NCBI GenBank assembly: GCA_037783545.1
Contig: JBBELK010000518.1
Coordinates: forward strand, 682,001-746,000
Origin: Henricia sp. BOLD:AAB3569
Taxonomy: Eukaryota; Echinodermata; Asteroidea; Spinulosida; Echinasteridae
DNA length: 64,000 nucleotides
Reading direction: 5' to 3'
Shown piece after piece: positions 19,085 through 29,764 of the stretch; within the stretch, counting starts at the first letter, position 1; the number at the start of each line of letters is the position of its first letter. The notes below the pieces were generated by a model. It was not told where the DNA came from and made no database searches. It was given only the letters and a program-made list of their open reading frames with translations. The position numbers were made by a program, and so were the translations under genes.

Positions 19085-19697
19085 TTTTCAAAATTTGCAT
19101 ATTTGTCAGCTAATTTGCATAATTTGCATATTTGTCGGCTAATTTGCATAATTGAAAAAGATGTTACACTTAATTGAAAAAGTTGTTTATCATGTTCTCT
19201 GGCCATGGCCATAAAAACGTAATTTACACATGTACATCGATTTGAACAGATACCTACGTACAAAGTTGTATTGTAAAACGGTTTTCCTAATGGTGGGCGC
19301 TAATTTGCATAATTTGCATATTTGTGTTCACACTATTAATTCAGAAACATGTTTATCGTGTACAGTGACCATGCAAACAAAGGTTTAGACACTTTATGTG
19401 CTTTTATTGGGCACCTAGATATAAAGTTACATTGAAAAGTATAATTTTCGTAATGGCGACAGGTAATTTGCATATTATGCAAATTTGACACCTTTCCACC
19501 AAATATATTTAGGTAGACTTTTAGTATGATGTTCAGGAGACTTTACTAAAATGCATAGCACTTACAGAAATTCTGTTGCAATTAGTGGTGGGTGAAACCC
19601 TAATTTGACTGGACTATATAGACCGTATCGTTTCGTGGGGCACCTTTTGTTACTTAAACCGTTCAACAATGGAAGCACTGTATGTGCAATCATGCAT

Positions 19698-19932
19698 GGG
19701 GAGAGGCTATAAGCCAGGCACTTCGTGCATGACGTAAGCTTACCCATCACAGCCCGTGTATGAACCCGTCATGGTTGTGGAAGGAAATTGTCCCAATTGA
19801 TGTTGTGACCCCGTACATAGTTAGCAGTCCACATTCGGACCCTTGGTATGCTGTGAACTGTGCGATCCGCATTCGGGCCACGTCTCGTGCTGTGACGTAA
19901 TGCACGAAGTGCCTGGCATATAGCCTCTCCCA
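19698..19932. mobile_element. MITE with GGGAGAGGCTAT inverted ends, copy 1
   Basis: Arms of about 38 bp: GGGGAGAGGCTATAAGCCAG and GCACTTCGTGCATGACGTAA at the left, near-exact complement (TGACGTAATGCACGAAGTGC, CTGGCATATAGCCTCTCCC) at the right. The core is about 155 bp and non-coding. A second copy lies at 26999-27238. Confidence 0.8.
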
Positions 19933-19987
19933 CCACGGTCTATAGTTGATGGCTCCCTGAAAGCCCATTGTGTTTGGTAATCAACCT

Positions 19988-20106
19988 GATTAAACCTGCG
20001 TGGGGTGAGCTGACCTATAGAGCCACGCTTCTTAAAATAGCTCTTTCAGGCAGAGTGGTGCACCCTACCTCAGCGGCTCTTATGAAGGCTGGTGCAATCA
20101 GCCTTG
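19988..20106 (+). repeat. Dispersed repeat, related inverted at 10035
   Basis: GATTAAACCTGCGTGGGGTG, AGCTGACCTATAGAGCC and CAGCGGCTCTTATGAAGG. It is related on the opposite strand to 10035-10168 and is duplicated at about 27292-27408 in block D2 copy 2. Confidence 0.6.
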
Positions 20107-20564
20107 CCACAAGAGGTGCTCCTATACGTGCTGACTGATAAAATATATTACATTTCTCAGTCTCCTCGATCGTTTGGTCAGTAGAGCCGCTCTTTTCACA
20201 TGAAGTGCCCTTGTTAACAACTTTTAGTTCATGGGACTTTTTTGATGGCGTAAAATACTGTTCACTCTTTTTTTAACAAAAGATGAAATAGTGCATCCAG
20301 AATGGTACCCACTTACAAATTCAAGATTGATAAACAAAAATCAATGGTGATGAATAGTGGCACCAGGCACTGACGCCCGCCATTCGTCGTGCAATCAAGT
20401 GGCGATTTTAACGTGTAAGTGATCTGTTCGATGTACTTTTTTGTAAAAACGAAAAATGTCAGATATTGGCTCCCTCAAGTGCACTGTAACAATGATTCGG
20501 ACTAAGTTGTGCCATTGCGTCATTATGACGTCACGTTTTGTCTGTTTGCACTTGTTTTTTAGGA

Positions 20565-20686
20565 GACACGTAAGAAAATCACACATGTATAAGTGAAGTG
20601 TTTCTTATACATGTGTGATTTTCTTACGTGTCCTTTATTATATAGACATAAAACGCCAATGTTGCGTTTTATGTCTAATAAAGGAC
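20565..20686. repeat. Two overlapping perfect hairpins, copy 1
   Basis: Hairpin A: 29-bp perfect arms GACACGTAAGAAAATCACAC... (20565-20593) and complement (20604-20632), 10-nt loop. Hairpin B: GTCCTTTATTA and TAGACATAAAACGC against GCGTTTTATGTCTA and TAATAAAGGAC (20630-20686), 7-nt loop CAATGTT. The two share GTC at 20630-20632. The copy at 27896-28017 keeps both, with one change in hairpin A. Confidence 0.85.
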
Positions 20687-20922
20687 ATTTTGGACTTTGG
20701 GTTCCGACAGTGCAATTTCTGTTATTAGTGTATATAGTAGCGAGTATTTCAGTTTTTTGTTTTTATAATTATGTTTATGCTTTCAAGAAATTGGGCGAAG
20801 CCCCCGTCCTATTTAGGCTGGTTTCGTGGTTATACTGCACGGACAACTGAACCATAATAGCACGGTAGTCGGGGACCTAGTCTCTGTCACACGAGGGCGC
20901 CCTTGTTTCAATTCAATATATC

Positions 20923-21097
20923 TTTTCGAGGTTTTCCGCGCATAATGTCAAAGGTCAGGTGTACCAATAGAGTGGTTCCCGACCCTATCGCTTATTGCGA
21001 AACGCCATCTAGCGAAAGTACAGGATCGGGAACCTATCTATGGAGTTGGTACACCTGACCCTTGACTCATGCATTGTGCGCGGAAAAACCCGGAAAA
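20923..21097. repeat. Long imperfect palindrome with GGTTCCCG core, copy 1
   Basis: Arms of about 60 bp: TTTTCCGCGCATAATG, GTCAAAGGTCAGGTGTACCA and GTGGTTCCCGACCCT, mirrored by AGGATCGGGAACC, TTGGTACACCTGACCCTTGA and GCATTGTGCGCGGAAAA. The loop of about 35 nt contains CGCTTATTGCG. The innermost 75 bp match the GGTTCCCG family seen at 8.4 and 9.0 kb. Other copies are near 28254, 30424, 32831 and 48079. Confidence 0.8.
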
Positions 21098-22172
21098 GGT
21101 CTATTATAATATCGTTTTCTTATAAAATATATCATCTTGGGCGGAATCATTGCATGGGTCAGTTGGAACTATACTTTTATCTTCCATTTGAGTAAGGTAT
21201 TTCATGTTAAATGGTTTAATACAATTTTGGGATATTGACAACCTGGACTTAATTACGAAGAAACAGTGCAGTGTTGATTTTTGGTAATTTTTTCCAGTGT
21301 CAAGCAAACAAAATAATGTGATTTTTGGAAAGCTCGCCAATGTCGTGGAAAGGTTGTACATGCACTATAAGTTCCAAAGGACTAGCTACCATTCCAAAGG
21401 ACTACATTAGTCACTATAAGTCATGGCTTTGCAAAACATGTTTTGCACTATTTGTGATTCACGCATCGCTGTGTATCGTTTCTCCATATGTCGCTCGAAT
21501 AAGACATAAACATAAATAAACCAAAACGCAATATGTACCGAGACATGCATTAATGAATCATTTCAATGAGTGCAGACCAATATTACTGGCGACAGAATTA
21601 TGGGTGTTTAGATGACTGTCACGACTAGGAGCAACTTTCTGTCTCTTAAAATCGTCTGAGCGGAACGCCAGACACCGTAATTACATCGAAATAATGTTCT
21701 CGGCGATCGAGCAAGCTGGCAGGTAAAGAGACCTACAAAAGGACCTACAACCGTTGTTTTTTTTAACTGTCACCCCCACATCTGTTAATGGACTATTCCA
21801 CGCCTTATTTACATATACACAGACGTTAGAAATGATGTTGTATGTACCGTTGGACTAATTGTGATTTTGTAGTTATGCAAGTATTTGTAATTATGGTGTT
21901 CATTATGGCTGTTTAATTTGTATACTGGTACAAAACAAGTTCTTGTGTTTGTTTATTGTGGGCAGATGGCAATAAATCCAGTTCATTTATATTCAGCCTT
22001 TGCATACAGACCATAAACGCTATGTTGTACTTCTGACTAGAGTACCTTTATCGAATCTTAATGCAAACTTAAATTCCAAAGGACTAGCTACCATTCCAAA
22101 GGACTACATTGCACATTGGTAGTCTGGAGGAGACCTGGCCTCCTGAAATACTGCTCTTAACTGAGTGGTCAG

Positions 22173-22545
22173 TTGAGGCTGGGTCCGTGTACTAGGAAAA
22201 CTATTTCTTCCGTCGCTCTTTTCTCCGTCGCCCTTTTTTCGGTCTCTCTTTTCTCCGTCGCCCGTCGCCCTTTTTTCGGTCGCCCTTTTTTCGGTCGCTC
22301 TTTTCTCCGTCGCCCTTTTCACCGTCGCCCTTTTCACCGTCGCCCGCGTCGACCTTTCTTCGTCATGCGGTTCTTAGACCGTATATTGCAATCCGCCCTG
22401 TTCCGCTAACAACCGACTTAAATTGTTTCAAATGTGAAATATCTCCTTAAAACATACGGTTAAAAAAGAAAGAAAATATATTCTGACCAAAAAATCAAGG
22501 AGTCTGATATATTATGGAGTTTATTTTATTGGTCAGTAACGTGCG
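22173..22545 (+). repeat. Array-unit segment with 15-bp minisatellite (22211-22362)
   Basis: Anchor TTGAGGCTGGGTCCGTGTAC, minisatellite of about 151 bp, then TGCGGTTCTTAGACCGTATA and CAATCCGCCCTGTTCCGCTA, TACGGTTAAAAAAGAAAG. It is continuous with the ATTCCAAAGGACTAGCTACC block upstream. This is the first well-conserved member of the array that dominates 29-64 kb. Confidence 0.85.
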
Positions 22546-22673
22546 TATGAACACCTTGTGGCATTTTCTCGGAGCAAATTTATGCAAAGTAGGACGCGTG
22601 TGCACAATGGGAGACTTTTGAAATGTGCGGTTGCAGCAAAGTGCGCATGCTCAATGTGACGTCACCCCCACAT

Positions 22674-23119
22674 CAGGGCTGCGTTCCAAACACGCGAACG
22701 TTTGCAAACGTTGGCAACGTTGGCGAACTTTTTGAGTGGAAAGAATTGTGCGCCACCAACGTCCGCATACGTTGGCCAACGAACTTTTGGATTGTTCGCG
22801 ATGTTCGCAAGTGATTTCAAAATGGCGTGCGCGACATGAAAGATGACAGACGATGGTTTGTAGTTTGGAAAATAACAAATAAATTGGACCTTTCGGGGTT
22901 TTCTCCCTTATCGCTGGCGGTACACAATCAATAGCAACGTGTCACATTTCCTTACAAATTTGGTAAGCAGCAGAGAGCCACATTACAACGTCGATACGAC
23001 TGCTGTGACTGTGGGCGCCGCCATCTTGACAATGTATTTTGGCAAACGATCCATTCCACATTGACCAAACGTTGGCGCCATCGTTAACAAACCGTTCGCG
23101 TGTTTGGAACGCAGCCCTG
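22674..23119. mobile_element. CAGGGCTGCG MITE, full copy 1 (446 bp)
   Basis: Perfect 27-bp terminal inverted repeats beginning CAGGGCTGCGTTCCAAACAC. Just inside lie repeated AACGTTTGCAAACGTTGG/CGTTGGCGAA words, typical of subterminal transposase-binding sites. CAGGG...CCCTG ends are common in hAT-like elements, but a clean 8-bp target duplication is not visible (left ...CACCCCCACAT, right TTAATGGACT). There is no transposase; the 60-90 codon frames inside are not conserved proteins. Confidence 0.8.
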
Positions 23120-23224
23120 TTAATGGACTATTCCACGCCTTATTTACATATACACAGACATTAGAAACAATGTTGTACCGTTGGACTAATTGTTTATTTT
23201 GTAGTTATGCAAGTATTTGTAATT

Positions 23225-23802
23225 GGGTCATTCCACCGGGTTGGGACACAGTAGTGTGACATGATAGTGAAATTTTCATAACTGTTCTAAATGTTTAAAT
23301 ACTTTTAGTTTGTTCCATTCTTTCGAAAATGTACAGTAATTATTAAGTATTATTACAAACATTCACTTAATTTTGGATTTTGGCTATGAAAAAAAAAATG
23401 TGACATGAAATCATTTGTATTTGAGGCATGCTTTTCGCTGACGTAACATTGACACCGTGTCAATGTTACGTCAAATTTTCCAATCACTAATAACTTTATC
23501 AATAATCTTCCGCAGATGCTTCTATTAAGTGTTTCACATTTGTAACACTATGTTCAAATAATCTGTAACGACATTCTACGTTTCTAAGCACAAGATTGTT
23601 GTTAAATTATGACAAGTTGATCCAAAACGGTGTCAATGTTACGTCAGCACGTTTAATGACACCATAAAAACAATTTCATATTATTACTACATAAAAGTAG
23701 TTAAAGATAAAAGTTGATTATATTTTTAAAGGGACTGTCAAAACCTTTATTATAAAGGTAAGTATGCATGTTTAGCATAGATATTTTTTTTACTTTTTTT
23801 AA
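23225..23802. other. Unique insert between the segmental duplicates
   Basis: Starts GGGTCATTCCACCGGGTTGG. It holds a perfect 35-bp palindrome (23439-23473) and a third copy of one half (23631-23647). No gene was recognised. The right edge meets a SINE tail remnant. Confidence 0.5.
23439..23473. repeat. Perfect palindrome with CRE-like TGACGTAA ends
   Basis: Arms TGACGTAACATTGACAC and GTGTCAATGTTACGTCA flank a single central C. GTGTCAATGTTACGTCA occurs again at 23631-23647. TGACGTAA resembles the ATF/CREB half-palindrome, but a regulatory role is not shown. Confidence 0.8.
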
Positions 23803-25560
23803 TTGCCGAATCTGCCATAAAATATACAACAACAACAACATTTGTACTTTGGGTCCTTAACCCGTTTGCAATGGAGCGAGGTAAACACTCAGACGCAGGT
23901 GATTCAACATGTTCATTCTCGTATTTCGATATAAGATGTTTTCACTGACTGCAGAAATGATACACGGGTTGGATTTGAATTTCTAGAGAAGTATACCGTA
24001 TGTGTTTTGCATAATTATGCAGTTTTTAGTGTCTGCCAATGATAGAAAGTTTTGCGTGTATTTTAAAGGGAACTGTTAATTTTTACTTGTTCTTTGCCAG
24101 TATAAAACGAGTAAGCGACAGTTGGTATTAGTGCAAAAGTTAACATCATGCCTTTAAAGGCACAGGCTCGTCAATGCGCGAAAGAGGCCAAATTCGTGCC
24201 ACGAAATACACAGCTCCATGCCTAGCCTTTGCTATGGAGCTCCGTATTTCGTGGCACGAATTTGGCCTCACGCGCGTAATGACGAGCCTCTGCATTTAAT
24301 ATTATTTAAAATAAGATGATTATTTAACATTCCTTTCAGAGCATTTCCTTTAAACTGTTCTTTTGCGCGTGGGACAATTCTCATGGTGTCAATTTCAAGG
24401 CGCCGCTAAGCATAACAATTTGCTTAGCACATAATGTATTTACTTTATTTTGCAAAAATGGGTTGGCAGCCAAAATGGTATGTGATGTGCATTTACTTAT
24501 AAAGTGATATTCTGCTATTGTTTCTAAGAACACAATTTGATATGCGATTTTGGCTGGTAAGCCATTGTATAAAGCCAAACAATTTTAGCAAAAAGAAGAC
24601 GTTTGATATAACCTAAAATCAACATGAAAATTACAAAATTTAATAAATACAAACCCCATGTCAGGTGTTCCATATTACGTCCGCAAAGCGTCCTTGAATA
24701 GATTATGAAGTGCGTGAAACGCAAGCTGGACCTTTAAGACATTGTGTGCATTACTGGGTTAAAAATAGCCTCGAAAGGGCAAATAAGGGTTGCGGCTGCA
24801 TGGATCAAGATCGCTTGAGCGGTCATATTTGCTGAACATGTTTTTTTAAGACGGGGTTGGTTTAATTGCTAGACCTTTGGATTGAAAATTCGCTGTGACT
24901 GCGCACAGATCTGACTAGAATGCTTTGTACACACACAGACAAAACTGGGGCCTGTTTTTGCGCCCGAGTGGAAAAATATCTGGTCTGAGATTTCAAAATG
25001 CGTATTCAAACCATGAGCAAGTTCGGAGATTTGGGCTTTCAGACGCGTTGTGTACATTTTACGCAAATCATTCCTGGGCCGAAACGTGCGGCTGCTGCAC
25101 ATGCGCACTTGTAGCTCTGGAAGGGGGCATTATTGACAAAGTTTCAAATTAACACTGGCAGCCTCGTTTCAGATGCCATTGTATTACGTCACGCGGATTT
25201 TCATTTGCAAATATTATCACAAAAGAAAGCACCTCGTTTTCGATGACAATTTCAAATTCCTTAATCTAGCTTTTAGGTAGTGCACTGATGTCTTTTTAAA
25301 ACATGTCTGCCAAGACTGATACGGCAGAGAAACGTTGGCAGACACAGAACTAGAATTTGCTAACATTATTGGTTTTTCCCGCTTACCACAGGTTATTTGC
25401 TTATCCTTAACGTTAGCAATTCATAGGATATAGTTAGACGCAGATGCGATTTGACTGCGTGAATGAGAGCGCGAAATGACTTAACCGTAATCTAGACAGT
25501 TCCCACCCAGAGGGATTACGCCTTGTCACCCATAAGCCGATATAATTACATCAGATTACC
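23803..25560 (+). repeat. Segmental duplication, block D1 copy 2 (with SINE tail)
   Basis: Opens with the SINE 3' end (GCCATAAAATATACAACAAC) at 23803-23846, then follows copy 1 (11806 onward) without the promoter/MADF cassette (junction at 24908-24911: GCGCACAG/ATCTGACTAG) and without the minisatellite insert (junction at about 25174). It ends at CATCAGATTACCG. Confidence 0.85.
24158..24295. mobile_element. TTAA-flanked foldback MITE, copy 4
   Basis: Orthologous by duplication to 12129-12266 with the same flanks and the same terminal GCAT variant. TTAA lies at 24154-24157 and 24296-24299. Confidence 0.85.
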
Positions 25561-25716
25561 GAAAATGCAATCACAGAATAACACGACTGCTTTGCCACTC
25601 GCAGCGTGGGATATCAAACCACGTTTGTGGATTGTATAGAAAAAAATTTTTGACATTTTCCGCACGCGATTGAAGCTAAAAAAGCGAAAATGCGCACATA
25701 GGCTTTGGATAAATAA
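25561..25716. other. Short unique linker
   Basis: Unique sequence between the right edge of D1 copy 2 and the G-rich tract. In copy 1 this position is occupied by the CGTCGCCC minisatellite unit (15349 onward). Confidence 0.5.
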
Positions 25717-26178
25717 TGGGGGCGGGGGGATGGGGGGATGGGGGGATGGGGAGGGGGGGGTGGGGGTGGGGGGATGGGGGGATGGGGGGGGGGATGAGGG
25801 GGATATGGGGGGGGGGGATGGGGGGATGGGGGGGGGATGGGGGATGGGGGGGGGATGGGGGGATGGGGGGGGGGGGGGGAATGACCAAATGTTCTAGTTG
25901 ATTAAAATTGTATGTGGAGAGGCAAAAAATAGACGGGCAGGTCCTTTTTATAAGGCATTATTCAGAAATGTCAGCGATTTTTGGGCAGTGATTGATGGTG
26001 GGGGGATGGGGGGGATGGGGGGGGGGGGGATGGGGGATGGGGGGGGGGGATGGGGGGGGGAATGACCAAATGTTCTAGTTGATTAAAATTGTATGTGGAG
26101 AGGCAAAAAATAGACGGGCAGGTCCTTTTTATATGGCATTATTCAGAAATGTCAGCGATTTTTGGGCAGTGATTGATG
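25717..26178 (+). repeat. G-rich (GGGGGATG) minisatellite, tandemly duplicated
   Basis: A run of GGGGGATGGGGGGATGGGG-type units (25717-25879), then 118 bp of unique sequence (AATGACCAAATGTTCTAGTT onward). A second, shorter G-rich run follows (25998-26060), and the same 118 bp appears again (26061-26178). Many runs of four or more G make G-quadruplex formation plausible. Frames made of G, W, M and D are artefacts. Confidence 0.9.
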
Positions 26179-26393
26179 GTCAGGGAAAAAATATCTGGTT
26201 ATTTTGCGTTGTGTTTTGGACAGGTTTTAGGCAAAGGTCAGGGTGTACAAGTTGCCATGTACTTTCGTTAAATATTTAACCATCCGCTGCCATTTCGTAA
26301 TATTCTTACGCGGATAGAAATGAAATGTGACATTTCCTGTTTCTGAGAAATCCTATAGACCGTATCGTTTCGTGGGCACCTTTTGTTACTTAA

Positions 26394-26957
26394 AGGTTTT
26401 GTGAGGTGAAAATTATCACCCAGCTGTTTTTATACAGAAATCAAAAGATCAAAGTGTTGCAGACAAAGGGGCAAACTCAAATTTGTTTTCATTTCAAAAA
26501 GAAGTGACATTTTCTCTACTTCAAAAATGTCTTGTCAGGCGAGGGCGCTGTTTGTTGCTGGTCATGGAGGGAACCCACAGTGGAAAAACAAAGAAAGAAC
26601 ATTACATTTCAAACAGTAGCAGTAGCCCATTGATCCATTTTTGACCCAAACAAACTTGTTAGGGTTGTTGCAAATGACATACTAAACAAACTCAGCAAAC
26701 TTATATAGTTCATGATATCAAGAAGCCACTGAAAATGACATTATCTTTTGTACACAAGTCTATGGAGAATTCCTCTGTTTTTCCTGAGATGACATCACGG
26801 CTTTGCTCATGAATATGGAAATTCTCATTAACATAAAAAAAGAAAATGTGCAATTACACCAAAACGCAACTATCAAATTCTCTGAAATTGACCGAAATGT
26901 GTAAAACACATCCTCTACTATTATTTTATGTAATAAAAACCCTATTTCACACGTCCT
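26394..26957. mobile_element. 564-bp TTAA element with empty-site proof
   Basis: Bounded by TTAA at 26390-26393 and 26958-26961, with ends AGG...CCT. The duplicate locus at 19648-19665 reads TGTTACTTAAACCGTTCAAC with a single TTAA and no insert, so the element inserted at TTAA and duplicated it, as piggyBac-type elements do. The terminal inverted repeats are short and imperfect (AGGTTTTGTGAGG against AGGACGTGTGAAA). It is non-coding. Confidence 0.85.
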
Positions 26958-26998
26958 TTAAACCGTTCAACAATGGAAGCACTGTATGTGCAACCATG

Positions 26999-27238
26999 CA
27001 TGGGGAGAGGCTATAAGCCAGGCACTTCGTGCATGACGTAAGCTTACCCATCACAGCCCGTGTACGAACCCGTCATGGTTGTGAAAGGAAATTGTCCCAA
27101 TTGATGTTGTGACCCCGTACATAGTTAGCAGTCCACATATTCGGGCCCTTGGTATGCTGTGAACTGTGCGATCCGCATTCGGGCCACGTCTCGTGCTGTG
27201 ACGTAATGCACGAAGTGCCTGGCATATAGCCTCTCCCA
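26999..27238. mobile_element. MITE with GGGAGAGGCTAT inverted ends, copy 2
   Basis: Duplicate of 19698-19932. The core differs by ACATATTCGGGCC against ACATTCGGACC near 27136. The inverted ends are intact. Confidence 0.8.
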
Positions 27239-27895
27239 CCACGGTCTATAGTTGATGGCTCCCTGAAAGCCCATTGTGTTTGGTAATCAACCTGATTAAA
27301 CCTGCGTGGGGTGAGCTGACCTATAGAGCCACGCTTCTTAAAATAGCTCTTTCAGGCAGAGTGGTGCACCCTTCCTCAGCGGCTCTTATGAAGGCTGGTG
27401 CAATCAGCCTTGCCACAAGAGGTGCTCCTATACGTGCTGACCGATAAAATATATTACATTTCTCAGTCTCCTCGATCGTTTGGTCAGTAGAGCCGCTCTT
27501 TTCACATGAAGTGCCCTTGTTAACAACTTTTAGTTCATGGGACTTTTTTGATGGCGTAAAATACTGTTCACTCTTTTTTTAACAAAAGATGAAATAGTGC
27601 ATCCAGAATGGTACCCACTTACAAATTCAAGATTGATAAACAAAAATCAATGGTGATGAATAGTGGCACCAGGCACTGACGCCCGCCATTCGTCGTGCAA
27701 TCAAGTGGCGATTTTAACGTGTAAGTGATCTGTTCGATGTACTGTTTTGTAAAAACGAAAAATGTCAGATATTGGCTCCCTCAAGTGCACTGTAACAATG
27801 ATTCGGACTAATCGCTACTTGAAATGCACTTTTTAAGTTGTGCCATTGCGTCATTATGACGTCACGTTTTGTCTGTGTGCACTTGTTTTTTAGGA

Positions 27896-28017
27896 GACAC
27901 GTAAGAAAATCACACATGTATAAGTGAAGTGTTTCTTATACATGTGTGATTTTCTTAAGTGTCCTTTATTATATAGACATAAAACGCCAATGTTGCGTTT
28001 TATGTCTAATAAAGGAC
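27896..28017. repeat. Two overlapping hairpins, copy 2
   Basis: Same arrangement as 20565-20686. One arm of hairpin A now reads TTCTTAAGTGTC instead of TTCTTACGTGTC, the only mismatch. Confidence 0.8.
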
Positions 28018-28253
28018 ATTTTGGACTTTGGGTTCCGACAGTGCAATTTCTGTTATTAGTGTATATAGTAGCGAGTATTTCTTTTTTTTTTTTTGATAAT
28101 TATGTTTATGCTTTCAAGAAATTGGGCGAAGCCCCCGTCCTATTTAGGCTGGTTTCGTGGTTATACTGCACGGACAACTGAACCATAATAGCACGGTAGT
28201 CGGGGACCTAGTTTCTGTCACACGAGGGCGCCCTTGTTTCAATTCAATATATC

Positions 28254-28425
28254 TTTTCGAGGTTTTCCGCGCATAATGTCAAAGGTCAGGTGTACCAATA
28301 GAGTGGTTCCCGACCCTATCGCTTATTGCGAAACGCCATCTAGCGAAAGTACAGGATCGAGAACCTATCTATGGAGTTGGTACACCTGACCCTTGACATG
28401 CATTGTGCGCGGAAAAACCCGGAAA
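28254..28425. repeat. GGTTCCCG palindrome, copy 2
   Basis: Same structure as 20923-21097, with GATCGAGAACC replacing GATCGGGAACC in the right arm. Confidence 0.75.
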
Positions 28426-29255
28426 AGGTCTATTATAATATCGTTTTCTTATAAAATATATCATCTTGGGCGGAATCATTGCATGGGTCAGTTGGAACTA
28501 TACTTTTATCTTCCATTTGAGTAAGGTATTTCATGTTAAATGGTTTAATACAATTTTGGGATATTGACAACCCTGGACTTAATTACGAAGAAACAGTGCA
28601 GTGTTGATTTTTGGTCATTTTTTCCAGTGTCAAGCAAACAAAATAATGTGATTTTTGGAAAGCTCGCCAATGTCGTGGAAAGGTTGTACATGCACTATAA
28701 GTTCCAAATGACTAGCTACCATTCCAAAGGACTACATTAGTCACTATAAGTCATGGCTTTGCAAAACATGTTTTGCACTATTTGTGATTCACGCATCGCT
28801 GTGTATCGTTAAAGAGACCTACAAAAGGACCTACAACCGTTGTTTTTTTAAAACTGTCAACCCCACATCTGTTAATGGACTATTCCACGCCTTATTTACA
28901 TATACACAGACGTTAGAAATGATGTTGTACCGTTGGACTAATTGTGATTTTGTAGTTATGCAAGTATTTGTAATTATGGTGTTCATTATGGCTATTTAAT
29001 TTGTATACTGGTACAAAACAAGTTCTTGTGTTTGTTTATTGTGGGCAGATGGCAATAAATCCAGTAAATTTTTATTCAGCCTTTGCATACAGACCATAAA
29101 CGCTATGTTGTACTTCTGACTAGAGTACCTTTATCGAATCTTAATGCAAACTTAAATTCCAAAGGACTAGCTACCATTCCAAAGGACTACATTGCACATT
29201 GGTAGTCTGGAGGAGACCTGGCCTCCTGAAATACTGCTCTTAACTGAGTGGTCAG

Positions 29256-29620
29256 TTGGGGCTGGGTCCGTGTACTAGGAAAACTATTTCTTCCGTCGCC
29301 CTTTTCTCGGTCTCTCTTTTGCCCGTCGCCCTTTTTTCGGTCGCCCTTTTTTCGGTCGCCCTTTTCTCCGTCGCCCTTTTCTCCGTCGCCCTTTTCTCCG
29401 TCGCCCTTTTCTCCGTCGCCCTTTTCACCGTCGCCCGCGTCGACCTTTCTTCGTCATGAGGTTCTTAGACCGTATATTGCAATCCGCCCTGTTCCGCTAA
29501 CAACCGACTTAAATTGTTTCAAATGTGAAATATCTCCTTAAAACATACGGTTAAAAAAGAAAGAAAATATATTCTGACCAAAAAATCAAGGAGTCTGATA
29601 TATTATGGAGTTTATTTTAT
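29256..29620 (+). repeat. Array-unit segment with 15-bp minisatellite (29294-29450)
   Basis: Anchor variant TTGGGGCTGGGTCCG. The minisatellite of about 156 bp is dominated by CGTCGCCCTTTTCTC repeats. It is part of D2 copy 2. Confidence 0.85.
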
Positions 29621-29764
29621 TGGTCAGTAACGTGCGTATGAACACCTTGTGGCATTTTCTCGGAGCAATTTTATGCAAAGTAGGACGCGTGTGCACAATG
29701 GGAGACTTTTGAAATGTGTGGTTGCAGCAAAGTGCGCATGCTCAATGTGACGTCACCCCCACAT

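Larger units (their letters stand above)
15783..19616. mobile_element. 3.83-kb non-autonomous DNA transposon with TAGTCCAGTC ends
   Basis: The termini TAGTCCAGTCAATCTAAGC (left) and TTTGACTGGACTA (right) are inverted. Homology continues inward for several hundred bases (15783 to about 16430 against about 19090-19616), including the CACCACTAATTGCAACAGAA block, the AAATATATTTGGTGGAAAGG block and TATGCAAATTATGCAAATTA. The duplicate locus at 26341-26363 reads AAATCCTATAGACCG with no element, so the empty site is TAT and the filled site has TAT on both sides (15780-15782, 19617-19619): a 3-bp target duplication, as in PIF/Harbinger or CACTA elements. No transposase was found. The interior is filled with nested repeats. 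Confidence 0.85.
19617..23224 (+). repeat. Segmental duplication, block D2 copy 1
   Basis: Matches 26353-30315 in order: GACCGTATCG end, GAGAGGCTATA MITE, twin hairpins, GGTTCCCG palindrome, CCAAAGGACTAGCTACC unit, 15-bp minisatellite, CAGGGCTGCG MITE. It retains about 245 bp (roughly 21480-21725) that copy 2 has lost and lacks the TTAA element present in copy 2. Confidence 0.85.

Noticed and set aside
22674-23119. hAT assignment for the CAGGG element
   Set aside because: The CAGGG terminus fits, but no 8-bp target duplication is visible, so the superfamily is left open.
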